Origin: Jacaranda mimosifolia
Lineage: Eukaryota > Streptophyta > Magnoliopsida > Lamiales > Bignoniaceae
Reading direction: 5' to 3'
DNA length: 64,000 bases
Assembly (NCBI GenBank): GCA_018894105.1
Contig: CM032118.1
Coordinates: forward strand, 34,452,690 to 34,516,689
Positions 47,880-58,599 of the stretch are shown one piece after another. The notes under the pieces were generated by a model. That model did no database searches. It worked only from the letters and a program-made list of their open reading frames with translations, and was not told the DNA's origin. The translations under genes were made by a program, and so were the position numbers. How positions within the stretch are numbered: position 1 is the first letter of the stretch; every line of letters begins with the position of its first letter.

Positions 47880-49435
47880 AAAATTAAAAACTAAAACCAT
47901 GGTTGAATTCCTCTCAGCTCAAGGATCACAACCATACGAAATGTGAACCAAATCGATGATGATTTCTCCAGAAAAATTTAAGGCAGCGGAGGTGGTGGGT
48001 TGCTCACTTCCGGCAGCGGAAACATTGAAAGGTTAGGTCGGTTTTTACGGGCTTGACGAGAGGAACGCGTTGGTATGCTCCATTGCTGGTTTTGACGGCC
48101 GACAGAGGAGTAATTGAGGTGGAAAGAAGGCGGCGGCACTAGGGTTTTAGTGGTAGTTGTCGTCCAATTCGTCGGCTAGGAGGCGGCGGACTGCGAAATT
48201 GGTTGAGAGGTTTTAACGGGCTCGGCGAGGCGCACCTTTTGGTCCATGTGGTTTCCACACAGGCATAGGCACAGGCGGCGGTGACCAGCTTGCTCCAAAT
48301 TTAATTTTGGACGCGACTGGACTAAATTCGGGACGTGATTTGGACACAAACTCAATTTAATTTGGTAATTTTCAATTCTATCATATTATTAGCCCTGATT
48401 AATTAAAATTTCAATTTTATCATATTTTTAACCCTTATTTGATATGATTGAGTTATATTATGACGAAATTAGATGCATAAATTAATGTTGAATGACATAA
48501 ACGGTTAATCAAGATCTTGTTATTAGTCTCAAGTTGATATAGCTTTCGTTGGAAATTATTAAATTGGATTGATATAGATAGGAAAGCTGAAGAAAAGAAT
48601 ATTTAACTCATGAATTTATGAGTATATTGATTGTAGCATGTTGAGTTACTGATGTCAATATACATGTACGTTTTGAAAATATTAGGTGTGATTTATTATA
48701 ATTTGATAGCAAGTCAAACTCTTAATGAATGTTACTTGTGGGAATTAATTATTTGGTTTTTAAAAGACCTATTTTTTGTAATTCAGAGAACTTGAGGTAT
48801 TGATTTGAGTAGCACGTCGGATGGGAGTAAGGGTGTAAGATGAGTCGAGCCGGCTCATGAGCGGGCTCGATTATAGCTCGACGCGAGCTCGAATTTTTTG
48901 AGCTCGAGCTCTTCTCTAGTTGTTCGAAAGCTCATGAGCCGGCTAATGAGCTTTTTCCTATTTTTAAATATTTTTTATATATTAATTAAATAATTAATAT
49001 ATATTAATAATTTACTTTTTTTCTAATTTTAAATATTTCTTATATATTAATTAATATGTATTAATAATTTACTTTTTTTTTTTCTAATTTTAAATGTTTA
49101 TTATATATGATTAAATAATTATAATATATTAATAATTTAATTTTTTATCAATAATTATAATATATTATAATTTAATATATATTTAATTTATAATAATAAT
49201 TTTAATTATTTTATTAATTATTATTAAATAATTATTATGTATTAATATTATAATATTTTTATTTAATTTAAAATTTTCTGGTGAGCTGGCTCAAGCTCGA
49301 CTCGAGCTCAGTATTTTGAGCTTGAGCCCTTAAGAGCAAGCTCATTGAGCTCGAGCTCGAGCTTGCAATTTTTGTCAAGCTCGACTCATTTACACCCTTA
49401 GATGGGAGCATGTGTCTCTCGATCGGGACGCCACA
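47880..49435. mobile_element. Truncated LTR of the same family as the 25.9-29.2 kb solo LTR
   Basis: Blocks shared with the solo LTR in the same order: GGCGAGGCGCACC / GACGAGGCGCACC, TGTTGAGTTACTGATGT, GTGGGAATTAATTATTTGGT versus GTGAGAATTAAATATTTTAG, GATTTGAGTAGCAC, and the end TCGGGACGCCACA versus TCGGGGCGCTACA. The 5' part is diverged or missing and a large internal section is deleted. It lies inside the MULE-like element and was later hit by the MITE at 48828-49400. Confidence 0.65.
48828..49400. mobile_element. hAT-type MITE, 573 bp, 8-bp target duplication
   Basis: A perfect 8-bp direct repeat, GATGGGAG, flanks it (48820-48827 and 49401-49408). The left end TAAGGGTGTAAGATGAG and the right end CTCATTTACACCCTTA are near-perfect inverted repeats. 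Subterminal zones are dense in GAGCTCGAGC blocks in both orientations, as in the element at 25209-30281. The interior is nearly pure A/T. Removing it restores the continuity of the surrounding LTR fragment. Confidence 0.88.
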
Positions 49436-50491
49436 AAATTAATTCATTCAAAATAAGAAAATATTGTTAAATAGTTAAAAATATTTAATGTATTAATTAG
49501 TTAAAAATATTAAATACCTTACTAATTTTTAAATAAAAAATTATTTAAAAAATTCTGTTAGAAGAAATGTTAGTTCAGTTATGCACAAAAATGCATTAAA
49601 AATGACATTAAATATATTTAACTTATATTAGAAATGAAATTGTAATTTGTATTGTAATTAGTAATATAAATTCATAAATTGCAAATGTAAAAATTGAAAA
49701 TAATTTCATATTAATTATTTAACTATTTTAGAATATTTAAAATAAAAAAAATTAAATTCATATTTTTGTCTGTATTTATAATTTATATTCATGATATGTT
49801 TATTTTTTGTAATGTATTATTTACATGAACATTTATTTATTGTATTTGCATTTTGTGTAGAATGCAAATTTGGAAGGAATTGAGCATTTCGATACAATTT
49901 TATTTTCTACAAATATTCAGGTTAGTGGATAACATGGATTGATTTTTTTATTTTATTTTTATCTTTTCTAATAATATTTTTGTTCATTGTTGTATGTAGT
50001 GTTAATTAATTTTTGTACTGTAGCAATATTGAATAATGTAAATCTTAATATTTTATTAAATTTTATGATAGTTATTAATTAGACTGATTAATTAATATAA
50101 ATTATGTTTGTATTTGTGGAAGGTATGTTGACTTCGAGTACCATTGTTGCTTGTTTGTGTTTTGAGAGAATAAATTGAGAGAAAATGGTTTGTTTGTTTA
50201 TATTTTGGGGGGGACAAGATGTCACATAAATGACTTTTTTGTTGGGTTTGGGAGTAAAATAAATATTTTAAAATTGTTTATATATGTGTATATATAGATT
50301 GCATGAGTGATAGTATATGTATATATATGTAATGACGAAAGAATGTGTGGTGCCTTGGGGAATGGTGTGAAGTTGGGGATAGTAGTGATTTTTTGGGAAT
50401 AAATTTTATATTTTTTGAGTGAGATTGGAGAATATGTAGTGTTTGTTTGTTTAAGTTTTGGGGGTTTACAACCAAAGAAAGCCAAAAAAAA

Positions 50492-50544
50492 TTTGGTACT
50501 GTTGAAAGTTGCACTCGGTGAGTGCAACTTTCAACAGTACCAAA
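50492..50544. repeat. 25-bp perfect hairpin with 3-nt loop in the right inverted repeat
   Basis: Arms 50492-50516 and 50520-50544 are exact complements around GGT. A second, imperfect 11-bp hairpin (AAGTTGCACTC ... GAGCGCAACTT) follows directly at about 50549. The left inverted repeat has only one short hairpin of this kind (about 47309-47333), so the right side is expanded. Confidence 0.9.
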
Positions 50545-50659
50545 TAGAAGTTGCACTCACCGAGCGCAACTTACTATAAATTTGTAAACCTTTCTAATTT
50601 GCTCTATTTTTGTAATTTTTATTTTTTTTCACAATTTTTTAAAAAAAACTGAGTATGAG

Positions 50660-52298
50660 AGAATTTTAGAGTTTTGATTTTTTTAGAATAAAAATATCCT
50701 AATTATTTAAAAAATACTGAGAAGCTGTAAAATAACTGGATATTTCTTTTAATTTTTAACTTTTTTCACTTAACTTTACATGATTAAAAGCAAAAACATC
50801 AATTGCATTATAAGAGTTAAAATTCGTTGAAGATTGGGGGAAAAAATCAAAAAAGCTTATGCGAATGCTCTTTGAGTACTCCCAATTGCCTTGTCCATCG
50901 AAACTTCATTTTTGTTGACGATTTTAGGACACACGATGCATGTCTTAAAATTTTCATAGTGTAAAATAAATAAAATTATTTTTTATAATATTGTTTTTTT
51001 AATAGTTTTAATATATTTATTTAAATTTTACATATATAAAACAAAAATTGTGAGGTCGAGGTATGTTAGATATAAACCACTCGAGCTAGAATTAGATGGA
51101 ACCTACAATCACAATGGAATCATGTTAAACTTGTCATGGTGATACCTATCTAAAACTCCCCAATGCTTAAGTCAACTCGAACAAAAAGAGCGTATAATAG
51201 GGAAAGTATATACATCGAAAGCAATTTGTCGTAATAAACTATATGTAAAGCATTTATAATGTCGAGTACTTGTAATAGATCAAGGTTGGTGTCAAAATGA
51301 TAGGAAGATCCTTATAGAGATGTGAAGCCCCTACTGAGACCGTAGGAGCATTCTAGATCATTTGTGACTTATTGGCAAGTAGGTTTATTTGGTCGTTTAT
51401 TAGGTGGGCGGCTATTTTATAGCATTAAATATAGATGGAGATGGCTTGTGGTGCTGGTAAACACAAATGGAAATAGGGGGTGTGATGTTTGCATGGTATT
51501 AAATGCATCAGCACATGCCAATTAAGTGGGACATTAAACTTGACTGGTCGAAGTTCTTAAACCAAATCTTACGAGTCAAACTGCAGACAATCAATTATTA
51601 TTTACGTCTGTTTCGTGTGAAGAAATAGAACTAAAGATGCTTGACCTTCAAGAATGTGCTATTTCATGAACGACCTGAAGGTGAGCATCCTTATAAGCCC
51701 AAACCAACCTTAGAGGAATCAATTTAGGGCTATCGACACCAATGATGTCCTATTGTGCAACATAGGTTGCCGGGCCAAACGATGGCTCTTCAAAGCCACT
51801 CAATATGCCACTCATCAAGTGGTGGTAAAACAACAATGATAATGTATAGATTGAGTGCATTTTAAATAATAATTATTACATAAATTATTGTTATGAACAA
51901 TAAAAAATATAAATATAAATATTTTAAATAAATCATTCAAAACACACGAAAAATAATTTAATACTTTATTGATAGTATAAATTTAGATCGGTCAAATTGG
52001 ATTTTTTTAAACTCCCAACCAACTCAGTATTGTCGAATCTTCTAATATATGCCATGTAAATTTAGAGAAAAAAAATTAAATGAGGTTAGTTACATAATAG
52101 TGGATTTAAAATTTGAATTATATGTTGAGTTAGAATATCTATTCAAGCTACCAATCAAGAATACAACTTAAAGGGAAAAAGAAGAGATAGTGATAAAAAA
52201 AAAGAAAAAAGAAAAAAGAAAAAAGGGCGGTGCTTGCTTGTGAGCACCATCTCCAAAGTCCAGTTTCATAAATAAAAAAAAGTTGATAAGTTGTGTGA
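50660..52298. other. Intergenic DNA with LTR-like debris
   Basis: The stretch at about 51050-51850 is less AT-rich and contains CCCAATGCTTAAGTC, similar to the LTR-like fragment at 14780-15300. No ends or coding domains are visible. A purine-rich GAAAAAAG array lies at about 52196-52225. Confidence 0.4.
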
Positions 52299-52984
52299 TG
52301 CAAAAATAAAATAGCACCAATAGAGAAAGAATACAAACAAGAAATCACTCTAATTTTCTTTGTAAAAACTGGAGATCTAATGTCTTCTTTGAATTACATA
52401 CAGGCTTAAATACCTCAGGGAGCCTCACTCTCTCCTCTCAACTACCCTATACTCCTTATATTCAGCCCACTACTAGCCACGATCTATATATAATCACGCA
52501 TAATTGCCACGTGTATGTTGATCTCTAACCACTTCCTATAATCACGCATAATTGTTCTACGAGCTGAGCTGAGTTAAGATCAGAAAAGGGGCTCAGCTCG
52601 GTCTCATCTCTCCTGACTGCAGTTTAGCCAACTTGGTCAGCTCTTCATGGTTTCCTCCTATTACAATTTGGCTAGCTCGGTTCGCTCTTCTTGGTTTGCT
52701 AAAAGGAAAGATAAGCCTTCATTAAATCATCTCGATTACGGATAAGTCCATAGGGAATATTTAGGATGGTACTATCAATGTTCCTTCATCCTCGCTCGTA
52801 CATTGAATTATCAGACTTGAAGTAAATCTGAGTATAGCTCAGCTTAATACCGCCATACATCATCAGCTCGGCTTAATTCGACTCAGCCACTTAAATCAGC
52901 TCAGCACAAAGGGTGCTTGGATTTGGGCCTATAATTATAGCAAACCTTAATGTGTCTTTAGCTCAGGCCATTATATCCATATCA
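52299..52984 (-). repeat. 3' LTR of the Tat-like element
   Basis: 686 bp. In element orientation it begins TGATATGG and ends TTTTTGCA. It aligns along its length with 62465-63472 apart from the MITE in the latter, sharing AGAAATCACTCTAATTTTCT, TAATGTCTTCTTTGAATTAC, GCCCACTACTAGCCA and AAGCCTTCATTAA. The copies differ by many scattered substitutions and one indel near 52545 versus 62705. Confidence 0.9.
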
Positions 52985-52997
52985 CACCTCCCCCCAT
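52985..52997 (-). promoter_or_regulatory. Polypurine tract
   Basis: On the minus strand ATGGGGGGAGGTG lies directly before the TG of the 3' LTR, the position and composition of the plus-strand primer site in LTR retrotransposons. Confidence 0.8.
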
Positions 52998-53434
52998 AAT
53001 TTAGTTCAAAGTAGTTTGAACTATAACCAAGTCCAGGCTAAAGGTAGATTAGGCTTGCTAATTGCCGAGATGGAAAGGAATCCAACTTCAATTTCGCTTG
53101 CCATTTAATTGCCAAGATGAGTTGCCATGCATTTTCTTTGATTTTGTTGCCATCTAATTGTCAAGATACGAAGCAGAATTTATTCAATTAGGTCTGCCAG
53201 CCAAGTGCTGAGGTAGTGAGGCAAAATAAGAATCCAATTGCCGAGATGTTTGGCTCCTAAAATTTATCTAAGCATCCAATATATCAAAAATTTTCATGAA
53301 AAGCTGCAAATAATTTCCCCTTCGCTAGGCTTTTACTCTTAGTGCCGCCAATAGAACTAAATGAGCCTCACACACCCAAGGCCATGTGTATGGTGAAATT
53401 TAAAATTGGGGGTAGCCTTTTGGCTTTCTCTCAA

Positions 53435-53444
53435 TTTATAAATA
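53435..53444 (+). promoter_or_regulatory. TATA-like element before the antisense gene
   Basis: TTTATAAATA followed by a CT-rich stretch with several CTTC blocks, about 215 bp before the antisense reading frame at 53649. It suggests the antisense gene has its own promoter; this is inferred from position. Confidence 0.4.
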
Positions 53445-53648
53445 CAACTCCATTCACCATGCCCATTTCACCACGTTCCTCTTCACCCTTTTTCTTCACT
53501 GTATCTGAAAGAATTGTTTTCCTAGTTGCCCTGCTGCGCGATTGTTGTCTTCCTTTCTTGGTATTTCTTCAATCACCCTCGATCGAGATGAGTCTATGTT
53601 CTTAAAAACTCTTTGCTTCTTATTTTTTGATTCTTCACCTTCCTATTT

Positions 53649-55834
53649 TTGATCTGCGGTTTGTTTTGTGATTATCTACTACTTGTTATTTCACAAATGC
53701 ATTCACCCAACCAAAATCTAGGCCCTACTACTATTTCTTCTGAACAAGAGGAGGATGGGGACTCTGACGATTCAACTCTTAGCATAACCTCAGAAATAAT
53801 GAAAGAAACCGAGAAAGGGATGCTAGATGCTGGATTACCTTATTATGAAATGTATTTTTCCAGAATGACTAGGCATAAAAGTCATAGACTGAAAGATATT
53901 ATTGGCATTCCAAAGGAGTATTTAATAGTCATGCCTAGATCTTCAGACCGGCCGCATATGCCCTCGTAGGTTTTCTTTGTTTTTATGTAGAGCAAATGCA
54001 CGATGGTTTGCGATTTCCTTTACCTAAGTTGTTTGTTTTTGTTTCTAGAGGGTTAGGCATTCCCCTTAACCAATTTACTCCCAACTCTTTTCGACTGATG
54101 ACTGGCTTTATTATTCAGTTTAGAAACCTTTGAATAAAGCCCACATGTGCATTGCTTCACTTCCTTTCTTTTATCTAAAATCCTTGGGCCCAAGTTTGTT
54201 TTATTTCTCATCTTGGGAGGACGTTCATTTTTTTATCTAAGTATCCCACTTCTGTGAAATATTGGAAGGAACACTATTTGTTCATATCTTTGCCCAAGCC
54301 GTGGGGGTTTCCTACCACTTGGATAGAGCACCTATCTAAAGATAGCTTTTCCTGTAGTAAACGGTACCCTTTTGATCGATGACATCTCTTAGATATGCTA
54401 AATAGTTTCCAACTACAACTTTCTTAATTGGAAAAACCAAGTTTTCTCTACCATTTTGCTCTGAGTCCCAAAGTAAAGGAGCTTCCTGAGCCTTTTGGTA
54501 TTTACTTAACCTTAAACTTACTTCAAATTTATAAACTGCTTGATTAACATACATGTTTTCTTTGCAGAAAAGGTATCCGCCAAAGCCTTTCTCTTAACTG
54601 AAGCAAATGATCAATTAGGGAGGCAAAAGAACAATCGTCATCCCAAATGGTCTAGCGGTGCCAACTCTTCTCGAAGGCCACCTGCCGAGGCTCTTGCTAA
54701 GAAGCGTCCAATGCCACCACCTGAAGCTCCAGCTTCAAAAGGACGACCAACACCCCCACCTGCTATTCAGACAACTCCTGCCGAGGAGGCCATTACTGAG
54801 GAGCTGAGTTCTTTAAATTTGCATAGGAGTCGCCGTGACACTTATTTGATGGCCGACAGCTCGATTTTGATTGATACAACTTATTCTCTTGGCCGAGACT
54901 TCCTGAGGGACATCTCTACAGACTTCCTGAGGGGCATCTCTACCAACTCAGATCGGCAGCTGGCTGACGACATGCCATTGAATAATCTCCAAGCACAATT
55001 TACCTCTTATCTTTCAAAGGTACGTAAGCAAACTCTAATCAATATTGCCCTTTCCTCTTTTAATCTCTTGGTTAAATAATCCTTTATTTCTTTCAAACTA
55101 GTATCCTAGCTGGAAGCATGACAACTCGGTGGGAGGGAGAGTAGCAGAAAATAGAGGCTGAAAAATAAAGGTTGGCTACCGAGCTAGCCAAATTGCAATC
55201 TGAGATAGGCCAATTTGCCGAGCTGAAAGGACAATTATCCTCCTTGCGCGAGAAACATAATGAGCTAGCCAAAGATTTATCCAAGTCCGAGATAAGGGTG
55301 ACCGAGCTACTATTGCAGCAGGAAGTGGCACTAGAGAGAGCCAGGGAAGAGTAGCGTTGCGAAGGGCAAGACACCTTCTTTGAGGTGTTTCACAACACGG
55401 AGGAGGGAAAAACTTTTATAGAAGCCTATTGGGAATCTCACTTAATGGAATTCCTGAAGAGTAAAGAGTTTAAAAAGATACTAGTTAAGAAGGCCCTAAA
55501 GTATTATTACCATATATCAACACTTGCACAGATCAACTGGAGGCAAGATGTGTGTTGAGACTTGGGCAGTTGGATGAAAGCGTTGACCGCATCTATCGGC
55601 CGCACTCCCTACCGTCAGATTCAGATGATGAAGGGGAGGCTAGTGTTAAGGGTGAGGTTGTGCCAGCTAAGCCATCATCTTTGGTTGAGCTATTTCCTAC
55701 AGTCGAGCCATCTACTCAAAATGATTCTCCCTATGTTGCGCCACCAACTGAGGTGGTTGCTCCCGACGCCAATGCAGGTCTTCCTGACCTTCCATCCCTT
55801 TGAAATTAGTGCTGCTATCTAGTATTTTCAAGAC
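53649..55834 (+). pseudogene. Antisense gene of the Tat-like element ('putative gypsy type transposon' family), decayed
   Basis: Runs opposite to gag-pol, between integrase and the 3' LTR. Open segments: 53649-53969 (acidic N-terminus, then HRLKDIIGIPKEY), a broken stretch 53970-54330 still readable as LRFPLPKLF, GLGIPLNQFTPNSFRL and KYWKEHYLF, 54540-55019 (Pro/Ala-rich then SSLNLHRSRRDTY), a Glu/Leu-rich coiled coil 55172-55354 (LAKLQSEIGQFAELKGQLSS...), and an acidic tail 55552-55803. I match the broken middle to Pfam PF04195 (Transposase_28, putative gypsy type transposon), the usual antisense ORF product of this lineage; its function is not established. CAAAG/GTACGTAAG at 55015-55028 is a good intron donor with CTAG at 55098-55101 as possible acceptor. 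Several stops and frameshifts make it a pseudogene. Confidence 0.7.
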
Positions 55835-56049
55835 TACTTTCCTATCAGCTGTATTTTGTTTATTTTTGCATGTATTGAGGCTGCTATGCTGCTGGAGAAT
55901 TACTTAAGTATATTTTGCCTCATCCTTTTGTATGAAAATGATCTTGAAATGAAGAAGAATATTTTACCTCATCCTTTTGTATGGAAACTTGAAATGAACT
56001 TTCGTTGTTCCTATTTTTCGTATCTGAGTTAAAGAACATTTGTCTGTGT

Positions 56050-56680
56050 GTAGTTCATCCGAGCTGATTTCTCTTGGATATTCATCCTTGTTGTAAGTTA
56101 GCTCATCTAAGCTGATTTTACTTGGACTGTTATCTTTTTGCAAATTAGCTCATCTGAGCTAATTTCACTTGGACGTTCGTCCCTCTTTTTTTTTTTTTTT
56201 GCAAGTTAGCTCATCCGATTTGACTTCACTTGGACATTTGTCCTTTTTAGCTCCTCCAAGCTGATTTCACTTGGACATTCATCCTTTTTTTCAGTCAGCT
56301 CATTCGAGCTGATTTCACTTGGACATTCGTCCCTTTAGCTCATTCTAGCTGATTTTACTTGGACATTCGTCCTTTTTTCCAGTTAGCTCATCCGAGTAGA
56401 TTTCACTTGGACATTTGTCCTTTTTTTTTTAGCTCATCCACGCTGATTTCACTTGGATATTCGTCCTTTTTTCAAGTTAGCTCATTTAAGCTAATTTCAC
56501 TTGGATGTCCGTCCCTTTTTTTTGCGCAAATTAGCTCATTTGAGCTGACTTCACTTGGACATTCATCCTTTTAGCTCATCCGAGTTGATTTCAATTGGAC
56601 ATTTGTCCTTTTTTTCCAGTTAGCTCATTCGAGCTAATTTCACTTGGACATTCGTCCTGTTAGCTCATCCGAGCTGATAG
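56050..56680. repeat. Tandem array of about 13 units (40-57 bp) in the retrotransposon 3' region
   Basis: Each unit reads roughly TTAGCTCATCCGAGCTGATT then TCACTTGGACATTCGTCC and a T-rich spacer of variable length. Thirteen TTGGAC/TTGGAT cores can be counted between 56063 and 56660. The array lies between the end of integrase and the antisense gene. Frames such as 56359-56574 are repeat by-products. Confidence 0.9.
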
Positions 56681-56809
56681 CATCTGACTTGAAGGAAGAA
56701 CTTCGTATTGAAAGCAACTTATAAATCAAATGAGGCCAGACATCTTCAACGAAATTGAACAAGTAAGTGAAATAGGCGACAATCTTAACAAAAACTAAAA
56801 ACAGAAATT

Positions 56810-57721
56810 TCAACTAAGCAAAACAAAACCTGATTGCATGTAAAAGCGTCTGAGGTTCTGCATATTCCATGATCGAACTATTTTCTTTCCCTCCAGAGTC
56901 TCTACCTCGTACGCTACTCTCATCAGCATTTTGACTACCTTATAAGGTCCTTCCCAATTAGGTCCCAACTTTCCCACATTTCCCAATGCATCAGCTCTCT
57001 TTAGCATAAGATCTCCCACCTGGAAATTGCAAGGTTTAACCCTTCTATTGAAAGTGGTTTGTATCCTTTTCTTGTACTTGGCTATCCTGAGGCTGGCATT
57101 TTCCCTATTCTTATATATTAAATCTAGTGAGGCTTTGAGTAGCTCATCATTTTTGTTAGGATCATATGACAGCATACGATGAGACTCTATCCTAATTTTT
57201 GCTGGGATCAGAGCGTCTGCGCCATAAACTATACTGAATGGTGTTTCACCGGTAGCCTCATTTGGGGTAGTCCGATGTGCCCACAACATACTAGGAAGTT
57301 CATCCACCCATCCACCACCTGTATGATGCAACCTTTTCTTCAAACTCTTCAACAGATCTTGATTAGTAACTTCGGTTTGCCCATTAGTTTGTGGATGAAC
57401 TACTGTACTAACACATTGTGTTATTTTCATCTCATTACATAAGGCGTGTACTTTAGCTCCTTGAAACTACCTTCTATTATCTGAGATCAATTCCCTGGAA
57501 ATTCCATATCGGCATACTATATTTTTCCACAGAAACTTGAGCACTTCTTTTTCATTTATTCTGGCCAACAGCTCTGCTTCAACCCATTTGCTGAAATAGT
57601 CCACAGCGACTAATAAAAACTTTCTCTGCCCAGCTGCCACCGGGAAAGGACCCATAATGTCTATCCCCCATTTTATGAAAAGATAGAGTGAACTCATAGC
57701 GCGCATTAGCTCGGCTAGCAC
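56810..57721 (-). pseudogene. Integrase of the Tat-like element, one internal stop
   Basis: Two open segments of one domain: 57721-57467 (KWGIDIMGPFPVAAGQRKF, VDYFSKWVEAE, ...GISRELISDNRR) and 57430-56810 (VSTVVHPQTNGQTEVTNQDL ... GETPFSIVYGADALIPAKI, then a C-terminal part ending SWNMQNLRRFY). The DDE triad is present: Asp in GIDIMG, Asp in ISDN, Glu in QTEVTN. A TAG right after SDNRR splits the frame; in relatives this place reads SDNG(R/T)QF, so a Gln codon probably became the stop. No chromodomain follows, as expected for Tat elements. The role of the intact enzyme would be insertion of cDNA into the genome. Confidence 0.9.
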
Positions 57722-58199
57722 ATGGCTAACCTGAGCATACCTCTAGCACTTATCACATTTCTTCACCAATTCTCCTACATTAGCCCGGACAGTAGGTCAA
57801 AAATATTTACCTCGGATAGCCTTTAAGGCTAAAGCTATCCCTCCCAAATGATTTCCATAGCACCCTTCACTATCTCTCTTAGGACATAGTCCCCTCATGA
57901 GGAGACAAACATCCCATCAATGGTTGAGAAAAACCTCTTTTATATAGCAAACTATTTATGATAGTGAAACGAACAGCTCGTACATGTTGTGATCAACCTC
58001 CAGATAATCCCCTTGCAAGTATCGCAGGATAGGTGTTCACCAATCTTGACCCTCCTCCAAGGTAAGAACCTCTATCTCGAGACTTCTTTTATCCAACTCC
58101 TGGATAGTTACCTGCTAGGTACCACATTTTGCCAACGAGCTAGCAATCTTTGCCAGACAATCAACTTTCTTATTTTCCTTCCGAGGGATTTAGTTCACA

Positions 58200-58570
58200 T
58201 GTAGCTCGGCTAGCTACTGCATCAGCTCATCAATCAATTGTAGATATCTCATCATCCTTAATTCCTGTACAACCATCTTAATTCCCGAGATCATGGCTTT
58301 ATATTTCGCCTCATTGTTCAAAGCTTTGAAGCAAATTTTCACTGCAAACTCCATCTCTTCTCCTTCTGGATTAATAACCATGATACCAGCTCTGCTACTG
58401 CTGTGTCTTGATGATCCATTAACATACACTAGCCATGTACCCCCATCATCAATCATAGGTGCATCGGCCATGAAATCTACCAAAATTTGTGCCTTTATAG
58501 CATTCTTAGGGACATAACTTATGTTGTACTCTCCTAGCTCAACAACCCACTTGACCAATCTTTCTGTGAC
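58200..58570 (-). pseudogene. Second (archaeal-type) RNase H of the Tat-like element, active site changed
   Basis: The segment contains VVELGEYNISYVPKNAIKAQ, LVDFMADAP, then WLVYVNGSSRHSSSRAGIMV and KALNNEAKYKAMISGIK. Family members read Y/HVDGSS and NNEAEYEAL; here the catalytic Asp is Asn (codon at 58418-58420) and the Glu of AEYEA is Lys. Presence of this extra RNase H places the element in the Tat lineage. It should be inactive. Confidence 0.85.
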
Positions 58571-58599
58571 ATCAGCCTTTCTTAGAGTCTACTTCAAAG

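Larger units (their letters stand above)
47224..50649. mobile_element. MULE-like element with ~480-500 bp terminal inverted repeats
   Basis: A perfect 9-bp direct repeat, GAGTATGAG, flanks it (47215-47223 and 50650-50658), the length made by Mutator-type transposases. The left inverted repeat is about 47224-47702 and the right about 50146-50649; they share GTTTACAAATTTATAGTAAG, TTGCACTCACCGAG, TTTGGCTTTCTTT, ACCATTCCCCAAGGCACC and many more blocks. The 3.4-kb element encodes no recognisable transposase. Its centre holds an LTR fragment (about 47880-49435) and, inside that, a hAT-type MITE. Long inverted repeats with foreign cargo resemble Pack-MULEs, though the cargo here is transposon DNA and not a host gene. 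Foldback-type classification is the alternative. Confidence 0.8.

Noticed and set aside
56359..56574. 71-residue frame with repeating LISLG motif
   Set aside because: It is the translation of the tandem repeat array.
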